Part shown: in pieces, positions 26,388 through 34,304 of the stretch | How the letters are laid out: the number at the start of each line of letters is the position of its first letter | How positions within the stretch are numbered: the stretch's first letter is position 1 | DNA from: an uncultured Clostridium sp. | GTDB lineage: Bacteria > Bacillota > Clostridia > TANB77 > CAG-508 | Direction: 5' to 3' | Length of the DNA stretch: 64,000 bases | Assembly (NCBI GenBank): GCA_900553015.1 | Contig: USBY01000007.1 | Coordinates: 29,042 to 93,041 of the forward strand | Made by a program: the position numbers and the translations under genes | Notes under the pieces: model-generated | What the model was told of the DNA's origin: nothing | Database searches by the model: none | The model's input: the letters and a program-made list of their open reading frames with translations, nothing else

Positions 26388-27329
26388 ATGCTTTCAGTAA
26401 TGGAGGTAAAGAAGAGATTACCAAGAGATTTTATAGAAGAATTATATAGTTTACATTCACCATTAGTTGCAGATAAAATTTTAGCTGGAATGGCAGGAAA
26501 AAGAAATACTACTTTGCGTGTAAATACATTAAAATACAATATTCAAGATCTAATGAGATATTTTAGAGAGATAAATATCAAGTTTGAAAGAGTGAGTTTT
26601 TTTAATGATGCATTAGTAATAAAAAACGCAACTGAAAAAGATATTCAAAAGCTAGATATCTACGAAAAGGGATATATTTATTTGCAAAGTTTGTCTAGTA
26701 TGATTCCACCACTAGTGCTGGGTGCGAAAGAGAATGAGCAAATATTGGATATGGCATCAGCACCAGGAAGTAAAACAACACAAATCTCTGCAATGATGAA
26801 TAATACAGGAGATATTATTGCAAATGAATTGGACAAGATAAGATGTGAACGTTTAAAATTTAATCTAAACAATCAAGGAGCAACAAATGTAGAAGTCATA
26901 AATGGATATGGCGAAAAATTAGGAGAGAAATATCCAGAAACCTTTGACAGAGTTTTGTTAGACACACCATGTAGTGGAGAAGGTAGATTTATTGCAGAAA
27001 TAGCAGGTACATATCGAAATTGGTCAATGAAAACAGTAAAAGAACTTTCAAAAATACAAAGAAAACTTATAAAAAGTGGGTATACTGCATTAAAACCAGG
27101 TGGGATAATGGTATATTCTACATGTACTTTAAATTTGGAAGAAAACGAACATATTTTAAAATGGGCATTAGAAAATTTAAAGTTAAAAATGCTGGATATA
27201 GATTTAAATATAAAGAATGCAATACCAGGAGACAAACTTGGTACAAATTTAGGATTAGAAAAAGCAATAAAAATATTGCCTAATAAAGAAACAGAAGGAT
27301 TTTTCATAGCAAAATTAAGAAAAATTTAA
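26388..27329 (+). CDS. RNA m5C methyltransferase (NOL1/NOP2/Sun family)
   Basis: SAM-dependent cytosine-5 methylation of rRNA or tRNA. The SAM-binding motif is MASAPGSKTTQ, one active Cys lies in DTPCSGEGR, and the second in VYSTCTLNLEENE. 313 residues covers an N-terminal NOL1 domain and the catalytic core but lacks the C-terminal PUA-like extension of RsmF/YebU, like short Firmicutes members. It follows nfo by 23 bases with AAGGAG. Confidence 0.9.
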   Translation: MLSVMEVKKRLPRDFIEELYSLHSPLVADKILAGMAGKRNTTLRVNTLKYNIQDLMRYFREINIKFERVSFFNDALVIKNATEKDIQKLDIYEKGYIYLQSLSSMIPPLVLGAKENEQILDMASAPGSKTTQISAMMNNTGDIIANELDKIRCERLKFNLNNQGATNVEVINGYGEKLGEKYPETFDRVLLDTPCSGEGRFIAEIAGTYRNWSMKTVKELSKIQRKLIKSGYTALKPGGIMVYSTCTLNLEENEHILKWALENLKLKMLDIDLNIKNAIPGDKLGTNLGLEKAIKILPNKETEGFFIAKLRKI

Positions 27330-27344
27330 CAAGGAGGATAAAAT

Positions 27345-27752
27345 ATGGAGTCAAGAATTGAAGAAGCCGTTAATAAAAAGAAAAAAGGGTATAATTGCGC
27401 ACAAGCAGTAGCTTGTACTTATTGTGATTATGCAGGAATTGATGAAGAAACAATGTTTAATATATGCCAAGCTTTTGGTACTGGCATGGGAACACTAGAA
27501 GGAACCTGTGGTGCAATAGTTGGAGCAGGTGTTGTTTTAGGGATGATGAATAAGCAGAGATTAAAAACGAATCAAGATATAAGAAAAATTATGCAGGGAT
27601 TTAAAGCTCAAAATTCTACAGTTATTTGTAAAGAATTAAAAGGAATAGGAACAGGAAAAGTATTAAGAGAATGCAATGATTGTGTAAGAGATGCTGCTAG
27701 ATTTTTAGAAAATATAATTGAAGAAAAAGAAAAACAGGTTGACGTAATTTAA
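27345..27752 (+). CDS. C_GCAxxG_C_C family redox protein
   Basis: The family Cys pattern is clear: YNCAQAVAC, a GTCGAIVGAG core and late CKEL and CNDC motifs. These proteins of anaerobes are thought to carry a metal or redox-active cysteines, but activity is unproven. 135 residues is usual. It is the third gene of the nfo unit, with AAGGAGG before the ATG. Confidence 0.88.
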   Translation: MESRIEEAVNKKKKGYNCAQAVACTYCDYAGIDEETMFNICQAFGTGMGTLEGTCGAIVGAGVVLGMMNKQRLKTNQDIRKIMQGFKAQNSTVICKELKGIGTGKVLRECNDCVRDAARFLENIIEEKEKQVDVI

Positions 27753-27868
27753 ATTAGATGCTAAAATAGAACTATGTTTTAAGAGTTTACCTAAAAGTAT
27801 AAACTTGAGCGGTAAAGAGTAATAAAAAATTACTTACACTTAAAGTAAGATTAGATAAGAATAATTCG

Positions 27869-27913
27869 AGTCTTACAAAGGAGTCTTAAAGATTTCTTTG
27901 TAAGGCTTTTTTT
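27869..27913 (+). terminator. Terminator after the nfo operon
   Basis: AGTCTTACAAAG pairs with CTTTGTAAGGCT (one G-T) and runs into seven T. The 115 bases between the stop at 27752 and this hairpin hold no recognised feature. Confidence 0.8.
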
Positions 27914-27976
27914 ATTATATATTAAAAGATATAATATACTAAAATAGAGATATATTTGTAAAAGGGGATAAAAATT

Positions 27977-28882
27977 ATGAGATATGAAGAGATGAAAGAA
28001 GAGGAGTTAAAGGAAACATTAGAATTGGTAAAAAGAGTTTTTGACGAATTTGAAGTACCAGATTATACAGATGAAGGAGTAACTAATTTTTATAAATTTA
28101 TTGATTATGATAATATCTTAGAGCAGTTAAAGAATAATTTTAAGATTTTTGTTGCTAAAGATAAAGAAAAAATAATTGGAATGGTTTGTATAAGAGATTG
28201 TTCTCATGTTGCAATGTTATTTGTGGATAGAAAATATCATAAAAATGGAATTGGAACAGAATTAATGAATATAGCAAAAAAATATTGCCAAGAAAAAAAT
28301 GGGACTAATTATAAGCTAACAGTAAATTCAGCACCGTTTGCAATAGATTTTTACGATAAAATTGGCTTTAAAGATACTGGAAAAGAGCAAACTGTTGATG
28401 GGATAAGATTTTTACCAATGCAAATGTTAATGTATAAATTTAAAGACTATATAGATGAATATTTTAACTACTTATATCAGACTAAAAAGGAATGTTTTAA
28501 ATGGTATGTAGAAAAAATATATGGCCCTTGGGAAGATGAATTTCAGTTAGAATTTTTTAAAAACTTTATAAGAGAAAAAAGAAATTATATAAAAGTAATA
28601 ATTTATAATGATAGACCAATAGGTATGTTTACAAATTATATTAATGATGATGGAGACGATTTTATAGATTTATTTTACATAGATAAAGCCTATCAAGGAA
28701 GTGGAATTGGAACACAAATTTTAAAAGAACAATTATTAGCAGACAAAAAAAGTAATATAAATACTATATTACAAGTATTTAGAGAAAATCCAGCAAAGAA
28801 ATTATATGAAAAAGTTGGATTTGAAATATATGATGAAACAAATACTCATTATAAAATGATTAAAAAGATAAAGGAGGAATAG
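27977..28882 (+). CDS. Tandem GNAT acetyltransferase
   Basis: Two GNAT folds in one chain. The first has VDRKYHKNGIGTELM as its acetyl-CoA loop near residue 90. The second has IDKAYQGSGIGTQIL near 240 and ends KKLYEKVGFEIYDE. Substrates are unknown; double GNAT proteins often modify antibiotics or small amines. It starts a four-gene run of GNAT and kinase genes with tight spacing. Confidence 0.85.
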   Translation: MRYEEMKEEELKETLELVKRVFDEFEVPDYTDEGVTNFYKFIDYDNILEQLKNNFKIFVAKDKEKIIGMVCIRDCSHVAMLFVDRKYHKNGIGTELMNIAKKYCQEKNGTNYKLTVNSAPFAIDFYDKIGFKDTGKEQTVDGIRFLPMQMLMYKFKDYIDEYFNYLYQTKKECFKWYVEKIYGPWEDEFQLEFFKNFIREKRNYIKVIIYNDRPIGMFTNYINDDGDDFIDLFYIDKAYQGSGIGTQILKEQLLADKKSNINTILQVFRENPAKKLYEKVGFEIYDETNTHYKMIKKIKEE

Positions 28883-28884
28883 CT

Positions 28885-29448
28885 ATGGCTAAATTTGTAT
28901 TAATATGTGGACCGCAAGCTGTAGGTAAAATGACAGTTGGTCAAGAGCTTGCAAAATTGACAGGGTTAAAATTTATGCATAACCATGAAACGATAGATTT
29001 ACCATTAAAGTTTTTCGAATTTAAGTCAGAGCAAAGAGAACGTTTAACAGATTTGTTTAGATTTTCAATCTTTGAGGAAGTTGCAAAAAGTGATTTAAAA
29101 GGAATGATATTTACTTTAATGTGGGCTTTCGAAAGACAAGAAGATTGGGATTGGGTACAACGAATAAAAGATATATATGATAAAGAAAATGGTGAATTTT
29201 ATGTTGTTGAACTAGAAACAACTTTAGAAGAAAGGCTAAAAAGAAATAAGACCGAAAATAGACTAAAAAATAAACCTACTAAAAGGGATTTAGAATTTAG
29301 TGAGAAGGAATTATTAAAATCTGTAGATAAGCATAGACTAAATTCATATGAAGGAGAAGTAAAATACGAAAATTATATAAAAATAAATAACACAAATATC
29401 TCGGCGAAAGATACAGCAAAAATAATACAAGAAAAGTTTAAATTATAG
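28885..29448 (+). CDS. Small P-loop kinase-like protein
   Basis: A P-loop near the N-terminus, CGPQAVGKMTVGQ (residues 8-20), is followed by MHNHETIDLPL and a C-terminal INNTNISAKD. The scale matches shikimate-kinase-like and zeta-like small kinases annotated only as AAA-family ATPases. The Walker A has Met where Ser/Thr usually follows Lys (GKM then T), so nucleotide binding should be checked. It is two bases after the GNAT gene, with AAGGAGG. Confidence 0.7.
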   Translation: MAKFVLICGPQAVGKMTVGQELAKLTGLKFMHNHETIDLPLKFFEFKSEQRERLTDLFRFSIFEEVAKSDLKGMIFTLMWAFERQEDWDWVQRIKDIYDKENGEFYVVELETTLEERLKRNKTENRLKNKPTKRDLEFSEKELLKSVDKHRLNSYEGEVKYENYIKINNTNISAKDTAKIIQEKFKL

Positions 29449-29461
29449 GAGGAAATTTACA

Positions 29462-30535
29462 ATGGAAGATGAATTAGAATTAATATTTCCATCAAAAGAA
29501 TATAAAGAACAAATAGAAGAATTTAAAGAAGAATTTATACAAAATAATGAAAATAATATACCTGGTGGTGGAGGATTAGAAAGAGAAGAAACATTTGAAG
29601 CTTGGATGCAAAAAATTAATGATGATCTTTCAGAAGAAAAAAGTAAAGCAAGAGGAAGAGTTCCATCAGTATTATATTTAGCCTTTAGAAAGCAAGATCA
29701 AAGATTAATAGGAATAATTCAAATAAGATGTAAATTAAATGATTATTTATTAAATTTTGGAGGACATATTGGAGATTCCATAAGACCTTCGGAAAGAAAT
29801 AAGGGCTATAGTACAAAAATGATAGCTTTAGCGCTTAAAGAGGCTAAAAAATTAGGTATAGGAAATGTTCTAATGACTTGTAATAAAAACAATTTAGCAT
29901 CTGCTAGAACAATTATAAAAAATGGTGGTAAATTAGAAAATGAAGTGATTGAAGATAATAAAATAGTACAAAGATATTGGATAACTCTAAAAAAGAGATA
30001 TGCAGATGGTAGAAATAAAGCTAACCATATATTAGAAAGTGATTTTAAAAATTTAAGAATAGATAATTATGAATTTAAAGGGAATATATCTTTGTTAACA
30101 ATAAAAAAAGTTAGAAAAGAATGGCGAATAGATGTAGAACAAAGGTGCATTTTAGCTAACAATTACAATTGGCTAGAAATATATCCAGATGGTAAAAATT
30201 ATTGTATTACTACAATGTTTGATGAGAATGATAATATAGCTGAATGGTATTTTGATATTGCAAAAGAACTAGGAGAAGAGAATGGAATTCCATATGAGGA
30301 TGACCTTTATTTAGATGTAGTAATAGTGCCAGATGGAAGAATACATATATTAGATGAAGATGAATTAAAAAGTGCATATGATAGAAAAGAAGTAAGTAAA
30401 GAAGAATACGAAATGGCTTATAGAGTTGCAAATAAGATTATAGAAAAAGGAAAAAATAAGAAATATTTAGATGAACTAACAAAATTTACAACAAAATATT
30501 TAAAAATATTAAGAGGTGATAAAGATGTATTATAA
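29462..30535 (+). CDS. GNAT acetyltransferase fused to a DUF402 domain
   Basis: Residues 1-180 form a GNAT domain with GDSIRPSERNKGYSTKM as the CoA loop and NGGKLENEV near its end. Residues about 200-350 match DUF402: WLEIYPDGKNYCITTMFDE, then WYFDIAKELG, DLYLDVVIVPDG and ILDEDEL. DUF402 proteins include nucleoside diphosphate/phosphonate-ester hydrolases such as FomD and Ntdp. A fusion with GNAT is unusual. It overlaps the next GNAT gene by 11 bases. Confidence 0.78.
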   Translation: MEDELELIFPSKEYKEQIEEFKEEFIQNNENNIPGGGGLEREETFEAWMQKINDDLSEEKSKARGRVPSVLYLAFRKQDQRLIGIIQIRCKLNDYLLNFGGHIGDSIRPSERNKGYSTKMIALALKEAKKLGIGNVLMTCNKNNLASARTIIKNGGKLENEVIEDNKIVQRYWITLKKRYADGRNKANHILESDFKNLRIDNYEFKGNISLLTIKKVRKEWRIDVEQRCILANNYNWLEIYPDGKNYCITTMFDENDNIAEWYFDIAKELGEENGIPYEDDLYLDVVIVPDGRIHILDEDELKSAYDRKEVSKEEYEMAYRVANKIIEKGKNKKYLDELTKFTTKYLKILRGDKDVL

Positions 30536-31082
30536 AAAATTAATTGGAAAGAATATTTATTTAGCTCCAAAGACAATAGAAGATGCAGAAAAGTATGCAG
30601 AATGGTTAAATGATTTTAGGACTACAGATTATTTAGGCAAGAGTGGAAAGATAATGACGTTAGAAAAAGAAAGAGAATATTTAGAAACTCATATAGATGA
30701 TGAAGCAACACTTAATATTATAACATTATCAGAAGATAAATTAATAGGTACAGTAGGAATAGAAAATATAGATCATCTAAATAAAAGAGGAACTTTAGGA
30801 ATTTTTATAGGAGATGTAGAAGAAAGAGAAAAGGGTTATGGAACAGAGGCAATTAATTTAATTTTGGATTATGGATTTAATTATTTGAATTTAAACAATA
30901 TAAAATTAGATGTTGTAGAATTTAATGAAAGAGCAATAGCATGTTATAAAAAGTGTGGCTTTAAAGAATGTGGTCGTAGAAGAAAATGCGAATTTATCGA
31001 TGGAAAGTATTATGACAGGCTTAGTATGGATATTTTAAAAGAAGAATTTGCGGGAAAGTACATATTAAATAGAAATATTTAG
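30525..31082 (+). CDS. RimJ/RimL-type GNAT acetyltransferase
   Basis: GNAT fold with GIFIGDVEEREKGYGTEA as the acetyl-CoA loop and NERAIACYKKCGFKECGR at the end, the RimJ/RimL pattern. GAGGTG lies six bases before ATG 30525, so this start is preferred to GTG 30516. It ends the acetyltransferase cluster. The substrate is unknown. Confidence 0.85.
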   Translation: MYYKKLIGKNIYLAPKTIEDAEKYAEWLNDFRTTDYLGKSGKIMTLEKEREYLETHIDDEATLNIITLSEDKLIGTVGIENIDHLNKRGTLGIFIGDVEEREKGYGTEAINLILDYGFNYLNLNNIKLDVVEFNERAIACYKKCGFKECGRRRKCEFIDGKYYDRLSMDILKEEFAGKYILNRNI

Positions 31083-31100
31083 TAAAGCATCCAAATTATG

Positions 31101-31129
31101 TAGACTTAATCAGCTAAATATGTTACAAT
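31101..31129 (+). promoter_or_regulatory. Promoter for cassette gene b
   Basis: TAGACT (31101-31106) and TACAAT (31124-31129) with a 17-base spacer, 47 bases before the start codon. Confidence 0.45.
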
Positions 31130-31175
31130 TATATAGGTAGTAACTGTTGAAATAAATACATATGGAGGGTACTTT

Positions 31176-31778
31176 ATGTGGAAATATTTTAAGGATCTTG
31201 AAAGGATGCTTTCTGTTAGGGAACTGAATGACTTGGCAACAGAAATAGCGGAAGCATATGCAGACAAAGAAAGTGCAGCTATTACAAAGTCCGAACTGGC
31301 ACGGGAGAATGATATGACTGTTAAATTAGTCAGTGAACTCTTAGACTATGCAGTAGTTCATAGCTTGGTAAGCGAAGCAACAGTAAACCGGATGGAAAGA
31401 CGAGCGCTTGCAAATCAAAAAAGGCACTCACCAGATGGGGAAAGTTTTTCTGCTAAAGCACATTATTCTGAACTGCGCAAAAAACGTGTGGAACAGGAAG
31501 TGTTCAGCTTTTCTGAGAGCAGAATACTCGAGTTAGCTGTGAATTTCGCAGATGAAACAGACAAAAGCAAAGAAGACTTTGCAATTCGTTATGGAGTTGC
31601 AAAGAAAACGGTGGACATTATCCTGAAAAAAGCCATTACAGAAAATATCTGTAATGATGAAACTTTTAGAAGGATTGAAGAAAGGTCTGTCAGGAACAAT
31701 GATACTCCTGAGACAAGAGCCTTTTTCAAACAACTTCACGAAAGGCGTGAAGCAAAAAAGAAAAACTTTTTTGCATAA
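31176..31778 (+). CDS. Two-repeat helix-turn-helix-like protein (cassette gene b)
   Basis: A 200-residue basic protein made of two similar halves. SELARENDMTVKLVSELL followed by TVNRMERRALANQ (about 43-79) matches FAIRYGVAKKTVDIILKKA followed by TFRRIEERSVRNN in the second half. The pattern suggests two helix-turn-helix units and hence DNA binding, but no family was recognised. Base use is less AT-rich: 25 G or C in 31201-31260, against 16 in 30901-30960 in the preceding gene. GGAGGG precedes the ATG, and a terminator follows directly. Confidence 0.65.
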   Translation: MWKYFKDLERMLSVRELNDLATEIAEAYADKESAAITKSELARENDMTVKLVSELLDYAVVHSLVSEATVNRMERRALANQKRHSPDGESFSAKAHYSELRKKRVEQEVFSFSESRILELAVNFADETDKSKEDFAIRYGVAKKTVDIILKKAITENICNDETFRRIEERSVRNNDTPETRAFFKQLHERREAKKKNFFA

Positions 31779-31793
31779 GCTGTACCAAAGCAC

Positions 31794-31841
31794 AGAAGCA
31801 GCATGGAAGATATTTTTCCAGTTGCTTTTGTTTTTTTTTTT
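31794..31841 (+). terminator. Terminator after cassette gene b
   Basis: AAGCAGCATGGAA pairs, with a bulge, with TTCCAGTTGCTT and runs into a tract of T that extends to the type-B repeat. Confidence 0.75.
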
Positions 31842-31871
31842 GAACTTTAGGGACGGAGCTTAAAGTTCAAA
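31839..31871. repeat. REP-like palindrome, type B
   Basis: Arms TTTGAACTTTA and TAAAGTTCAAA around GGGACGGAGC. The GGGACG core is shared with the common repeat type but the arms differ. The same sequence occurs inverted at 37857-37885. Confidence 0.75.
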
Positions 31872-31974
31872 AATTATGTAAATTACAATAAATTTTGTAT
31901 TCGATATATACTTATTGGGAATATAAAGTATAAAACAAATAAAAATAGAAACAATAAACAAAGGAGGTAAAAAT

Positions 31975-32409
31975 ATGGAAGAGAAAAATTTAAAAATATT
32001 AAAAGAAATTCATAAAGCCACAAAAATGGGAATGGATTCAATATCCTTTGTTGCAGAAAAATTAGATGATAATAAATTAAAAGATAACTTAAGTTTCCAA
32101 TACACACAATATGGACAAGTAATGGATAGAGTAAACAAATTATATGAAAACTACGGAGAAATACCAGAAGACAAAAACGTTATGAATACAATAATGGGAT
32201 GGACAGGAGTACAAATGAATACAATGGCAGACAAGAGCCCATCACATATAGCAGAAATAATGATAGAAGGAACGACAATGGGAATAATAGAAGGAAGAAA
32301 ACTAATGAATAATGATGCAGATCAAGCATCAAAAGACGTAAAAGACTTATTAAACAACTTTGTAACATTCCAAGAAAATAATGTAGAACAACTAAAGAAA
32401 TTTTTATAA
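31975..32409 (+). CDS. Hypothetical helical protein, 144 residues
   Basis: An all-helical acidic protein with regularly spaced Met and long amphipathic segments; the length and pattern suggest a four-helix bundle such as a ferritin-like or DUF2383-type fold, without clear metal ligands (no ExxH pair). AAGGAGG lies before the ATG. It stands alone, between a type-B and a type-A repeat. Function unknown. Confidence 0.65.
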   Translation: MEEKNLKILKEIHKATKMGMDSISFVAEKLDDNKLKDNLSFQYTQYGQVMDRVNKLYENYGEIPEDKNVMNTIMGWTGVQMNTMADKSPSHIAEIMIEGTTMGIIEGRKLMNNDADQASKDVKDLLNNFVTFQENNVEQLKKFL

Positions 32410-32418
32410 AAATTAGCA

Positions 32419-32451
32419 ATAGGGATTTGGGGACGTTCCTTAAATCCCTAT
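32419..32451. repeat. REP-like palindrome, best copy
   Basis: Left arm ATAGGGATTTGGGGA, loop CGT, right arm TCCTTAAATCCCTAT: a 15-base-pair stem with two G-T pairs and a three-base loop. It begins ten bases after the stop of the preceding gene and may also serve as its terminator, though no long T run follows. Confidence 0.85.
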
Positions 32452-32478
32452 AGTATAAATAAAATGATAAAATAATAC

Positions 32479-32507
32479 TTGCAAATATTGGTAACAGCAG
32501 GTATAAT
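32479..32507 (+). promoter_or_regulatory. Promoter for the T-box-tyrS transcript
   Basis: TTGCAA (32479-32484), 17 bases, TATAAT (32502-32507). It places the transcript start near 32514, upstream of the T-box leader. Confidence 0.75.
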
Positions 32508-32513
32508 AGTAAT

Positions 32514-32735
32514 ACAATTGAATTTAATTATGTTTTAAAAAGAAACCAAGTAGTAATTTATAGTAACTTATAGAGAGGCAATGGTTGGTGGAAATTGCTA
32601 GAATATAAATTTACGAATTACATTTCTTATAGTAATTAACGTGTAGCTACGATAAGCTGTAAAGAGGCAATTTAAAATTGTAAATAAAGGTGGTACCACG
32701 AGACACATCGTCCTTTAAGGAGATGTGTCTTTTTG
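32514..32735 (+). ncRNA. T-box leader of tyrS
   Basis: The T-box core AAAGGTGGTACCACG lies at 32686-32700. It is followed by the terminator stem AGACACATC/GATGTGTCT and TTTTT (32701-32735), which competes with the antiterminator. The upstream stem I region contains the AGAGAG...GGTGGAA block (32572-32593) and a GAATTACATTTC segment whose TAC (32619-32621) would be the tyrosine specifier. Uncharged tRNA-Tyr would stabilise the antiterminator and switch on tyrS. Confidence 0.88.
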
Positions 32736-32755
32736 AATTTTTAGGAGGTGATGCT

Positions 32756-32863
32756 ATGACCCAATCGTTTAGAATGAAAACAATAATCGATGGGTTCTTC
32801 TACGAAAATTCATATAATATAATCAAAAAAACTAAAATAATAGTAAGGAGAATATTAATATGA
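32756..32863 (+). CDS. Possible 35-residue leader peptide before tyrS
   Basis: ATG 32756 follows a perfect AGGAGGTG by about seven bases. The frame runs 35 codons and stops with TGA overlapping the tyrS start as ATGA. The peptide contains GFFYENSY, with two Tyr. It lies between the T-box terminator and tyrS, so it is translated only on read-through transcripts. It could be coincidental, since tyrS has its own AAGGAG. Confidence 0.4.
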   Translation: MTQSFRMKTIIDGFFYENSYNIIKKTKIIVRRILI

Positions 32864-34020
32864 ATAATGGATTAGAAAAAATAAAAAGAAAAGCTGTTGA
32901 TATATTTTCAGAAGAAGAATTAGAACAAAAATTAAAAAGTGGAAGAAAACTTACAATAAAATTGGGAGCAGACCCATCAAGACCAGACTTACATTTAGGT
33001 CATACAGTTGTGTTAAGAGCATTAAAGACATTTCAAGAAATGGGACATGAAGTAGTATTTGTTATAGGCGATTTTACTGGAATGATTGGAGATCCATCAG
33101 GTAAAAGTAAAACAAGACCAGCGCTAACATTTGAACAAACAAGAAAGGCTGGAGAAACATATTTAAAGCAAGTTACAAAAATATTAGATAAAGATAAAAC
33201 AAGAATTGCATACAATTCAGAATGGCTTTCTAAAATGAATTTTAAAGATATTATAGAATTAACAAGCAAATACACAGTTGCAAGAATTCTAGAAAGAGAT
33301 GATTTTAAAAATAGATATGAAAATAATTTCCCCCTTTCTATGCATGAACTTTTGTATCCATTAATGCAAGGATATGATTCTGTAGCATTAAATGCAGATA
33401 TAGAAATTGGTGGAACAGATCAAACTTTTAACCTTTTAGTTGGTAGAGAACTTCAAAAAGATTATGGGCAAGAAAGACAAGTTGTTTTAACATTTCCATT
33501 GTTAGTAGGATTAGATGGAAAAGAAAAAATGAGTAAATCGTTAGATAATTATATAGGAATTGATGAAAGTCCAGAAGTAATGTATGAAAAAGCAATGAAG
33601 ATTCCGGACGAGGTCTTAATGGAATATTTTAGACTAACAACAGATATAGACTTAAAAGAGGCAGAAAATTTAATTAGAGAGGATATAGTAAAAGCTCATA
33701 AAAGATATGCAGAAGAAATTGTTAGAATGTATCACGGAGAAGATAAGATAGCTTATGCAGAAGAAAGATATAATCAAGTTGCTAAAGGTGGTATTCCAGA
33801 AGATATAAAAGAATTTAATATTGAAAATAATAATGAAATAAATATCTGTGATTTACTTGTAAAAGTTGGATTTGCACCTTCTAAAAGTGAAGCAAAAAGA
33901 ATGGTAATAGGTAGAGGTGTAAAAGTGGATGGTGAGATTATTGAAGACATATCAACTACTCTAAAACCAAAAGAAACGATATTACAATTCGGAAAAAATA
34001 AATTTATAAAGATAATTTAA
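32860..34020 (+). CDS. tyrS: Tyrosyl-tRNA synthetase
   Basis: Class I synthetase for Tyr. HLGH lies at residues 45-48, GTDQTFNLLVGR is the tRNA/Tyr site, and KMSKSLDNYIG is the KMSKS loop (the TyrZ-like KMSKS form, not the KFGKT form). A C-terminal S4-like RNA-binding domain ends the protein. It is controlled by the T-box leader. It sits downstream of a possible leader peptide and before a terminator. Confidence 0.95.
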   Translation: MNNGLEKIKRKAVDIFSEEELEQKLKSGRKLTIKLGADPSRPDLHLGHTVVLRALKTFQEMGHEVVFVIGDFTGMIGDPSGKSKTRPALTFEQTRKAGETYLKQVTKILDKDKTRIAYNSEWLSKMNFKDIIELTSKYTVARILERDDFKNRYENNFPLSMHELLYPLMQGYDSVALNADIEIGGTDQTFNLLVGRELQKDYGQERQVVLTFPLLVGLDGKEKMSKSLDNYIGIDESPEVMYEKAMKIPDEVLMEYFRLTTDIDLKEAENLIREDIVKAHKRYAEEIVRMYHGEDKIAYAEERYNQVAKGGIPEDIKEFNIENNNEINICDLLVKVGFAPSKSEAKRMVIGRGVKVDGEIIEDISTTLKPKETILQFGKNKFIKII

Positions 34021-34026
34021 AGTAAA

Positions 34027-34057
34027 AGATGTCCTTTTAGCTGAAAGGACATTTTTT
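34027..34057 (+). terminator. Rho-independent terminator after tyrS
   Basis: ATGTCCTTT pairs with AAAGGACAT over six bases and is followed by six T. Confidence 0.85.
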
Positions 34058-34183
34058 ATTATATAGGAAAAATCGCAGATTTTTACGTATATAACAAGGT
34101 TAAGTTTCCTATACTCGTGCGATTGCGAAGCAATCTGCACATGTGGCGAAGCTACTTTTCTTACTTTCAGCTATTTAAAATAG

Positions 34184-34212
34184 TTGCTTTTACAAAGCAA
34201 TTACAATATAAT
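34184..34212 (+). promoter_or_regulatory. Candidate promoter for murL-murD
   Basis: TTGCTT (34184-34189), 17 bases, TATAAT (34207-34212). The -35 lies within a TTGCTTT/AAAGCAA hairpin. The stretch 34058-34183 holds a short GATTGC-GAA-GCAATC palindrome and nothing else recognised. Confidence 0.5.
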
Positions 34213-34228
34213 AGCATAGTAGAAAAAA

Positions 34229-34291
34229 GGGAAAAAAGGAACGTCCCCAAATCCCGGAACGCTCTTAAATCCCGGATGTGCTAAAATCCTG
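34229..34291 (+). repeat. REP-like element, extended form
   Basis: GGGAAAAAAGGAACGTCCCC, then AAATCCCGG, then two further decayed repeats (TTAAATCCCGG and AAAATCCTG). It shares its opening with the copies at 6842 and 60626 and lies in the leader just before the murL Shine-Dalgarno. Confidence 0.75.
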
Positions 34292-34304
34292 AAAGGAGAC
34301 AAAA

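Noticed and set aside
34058..34183. A structured RNA upstream of murL
   Set aside because: Only short palindromes such as GATTGC-GAA-GCAATC are visible, with no known riboswitch core.
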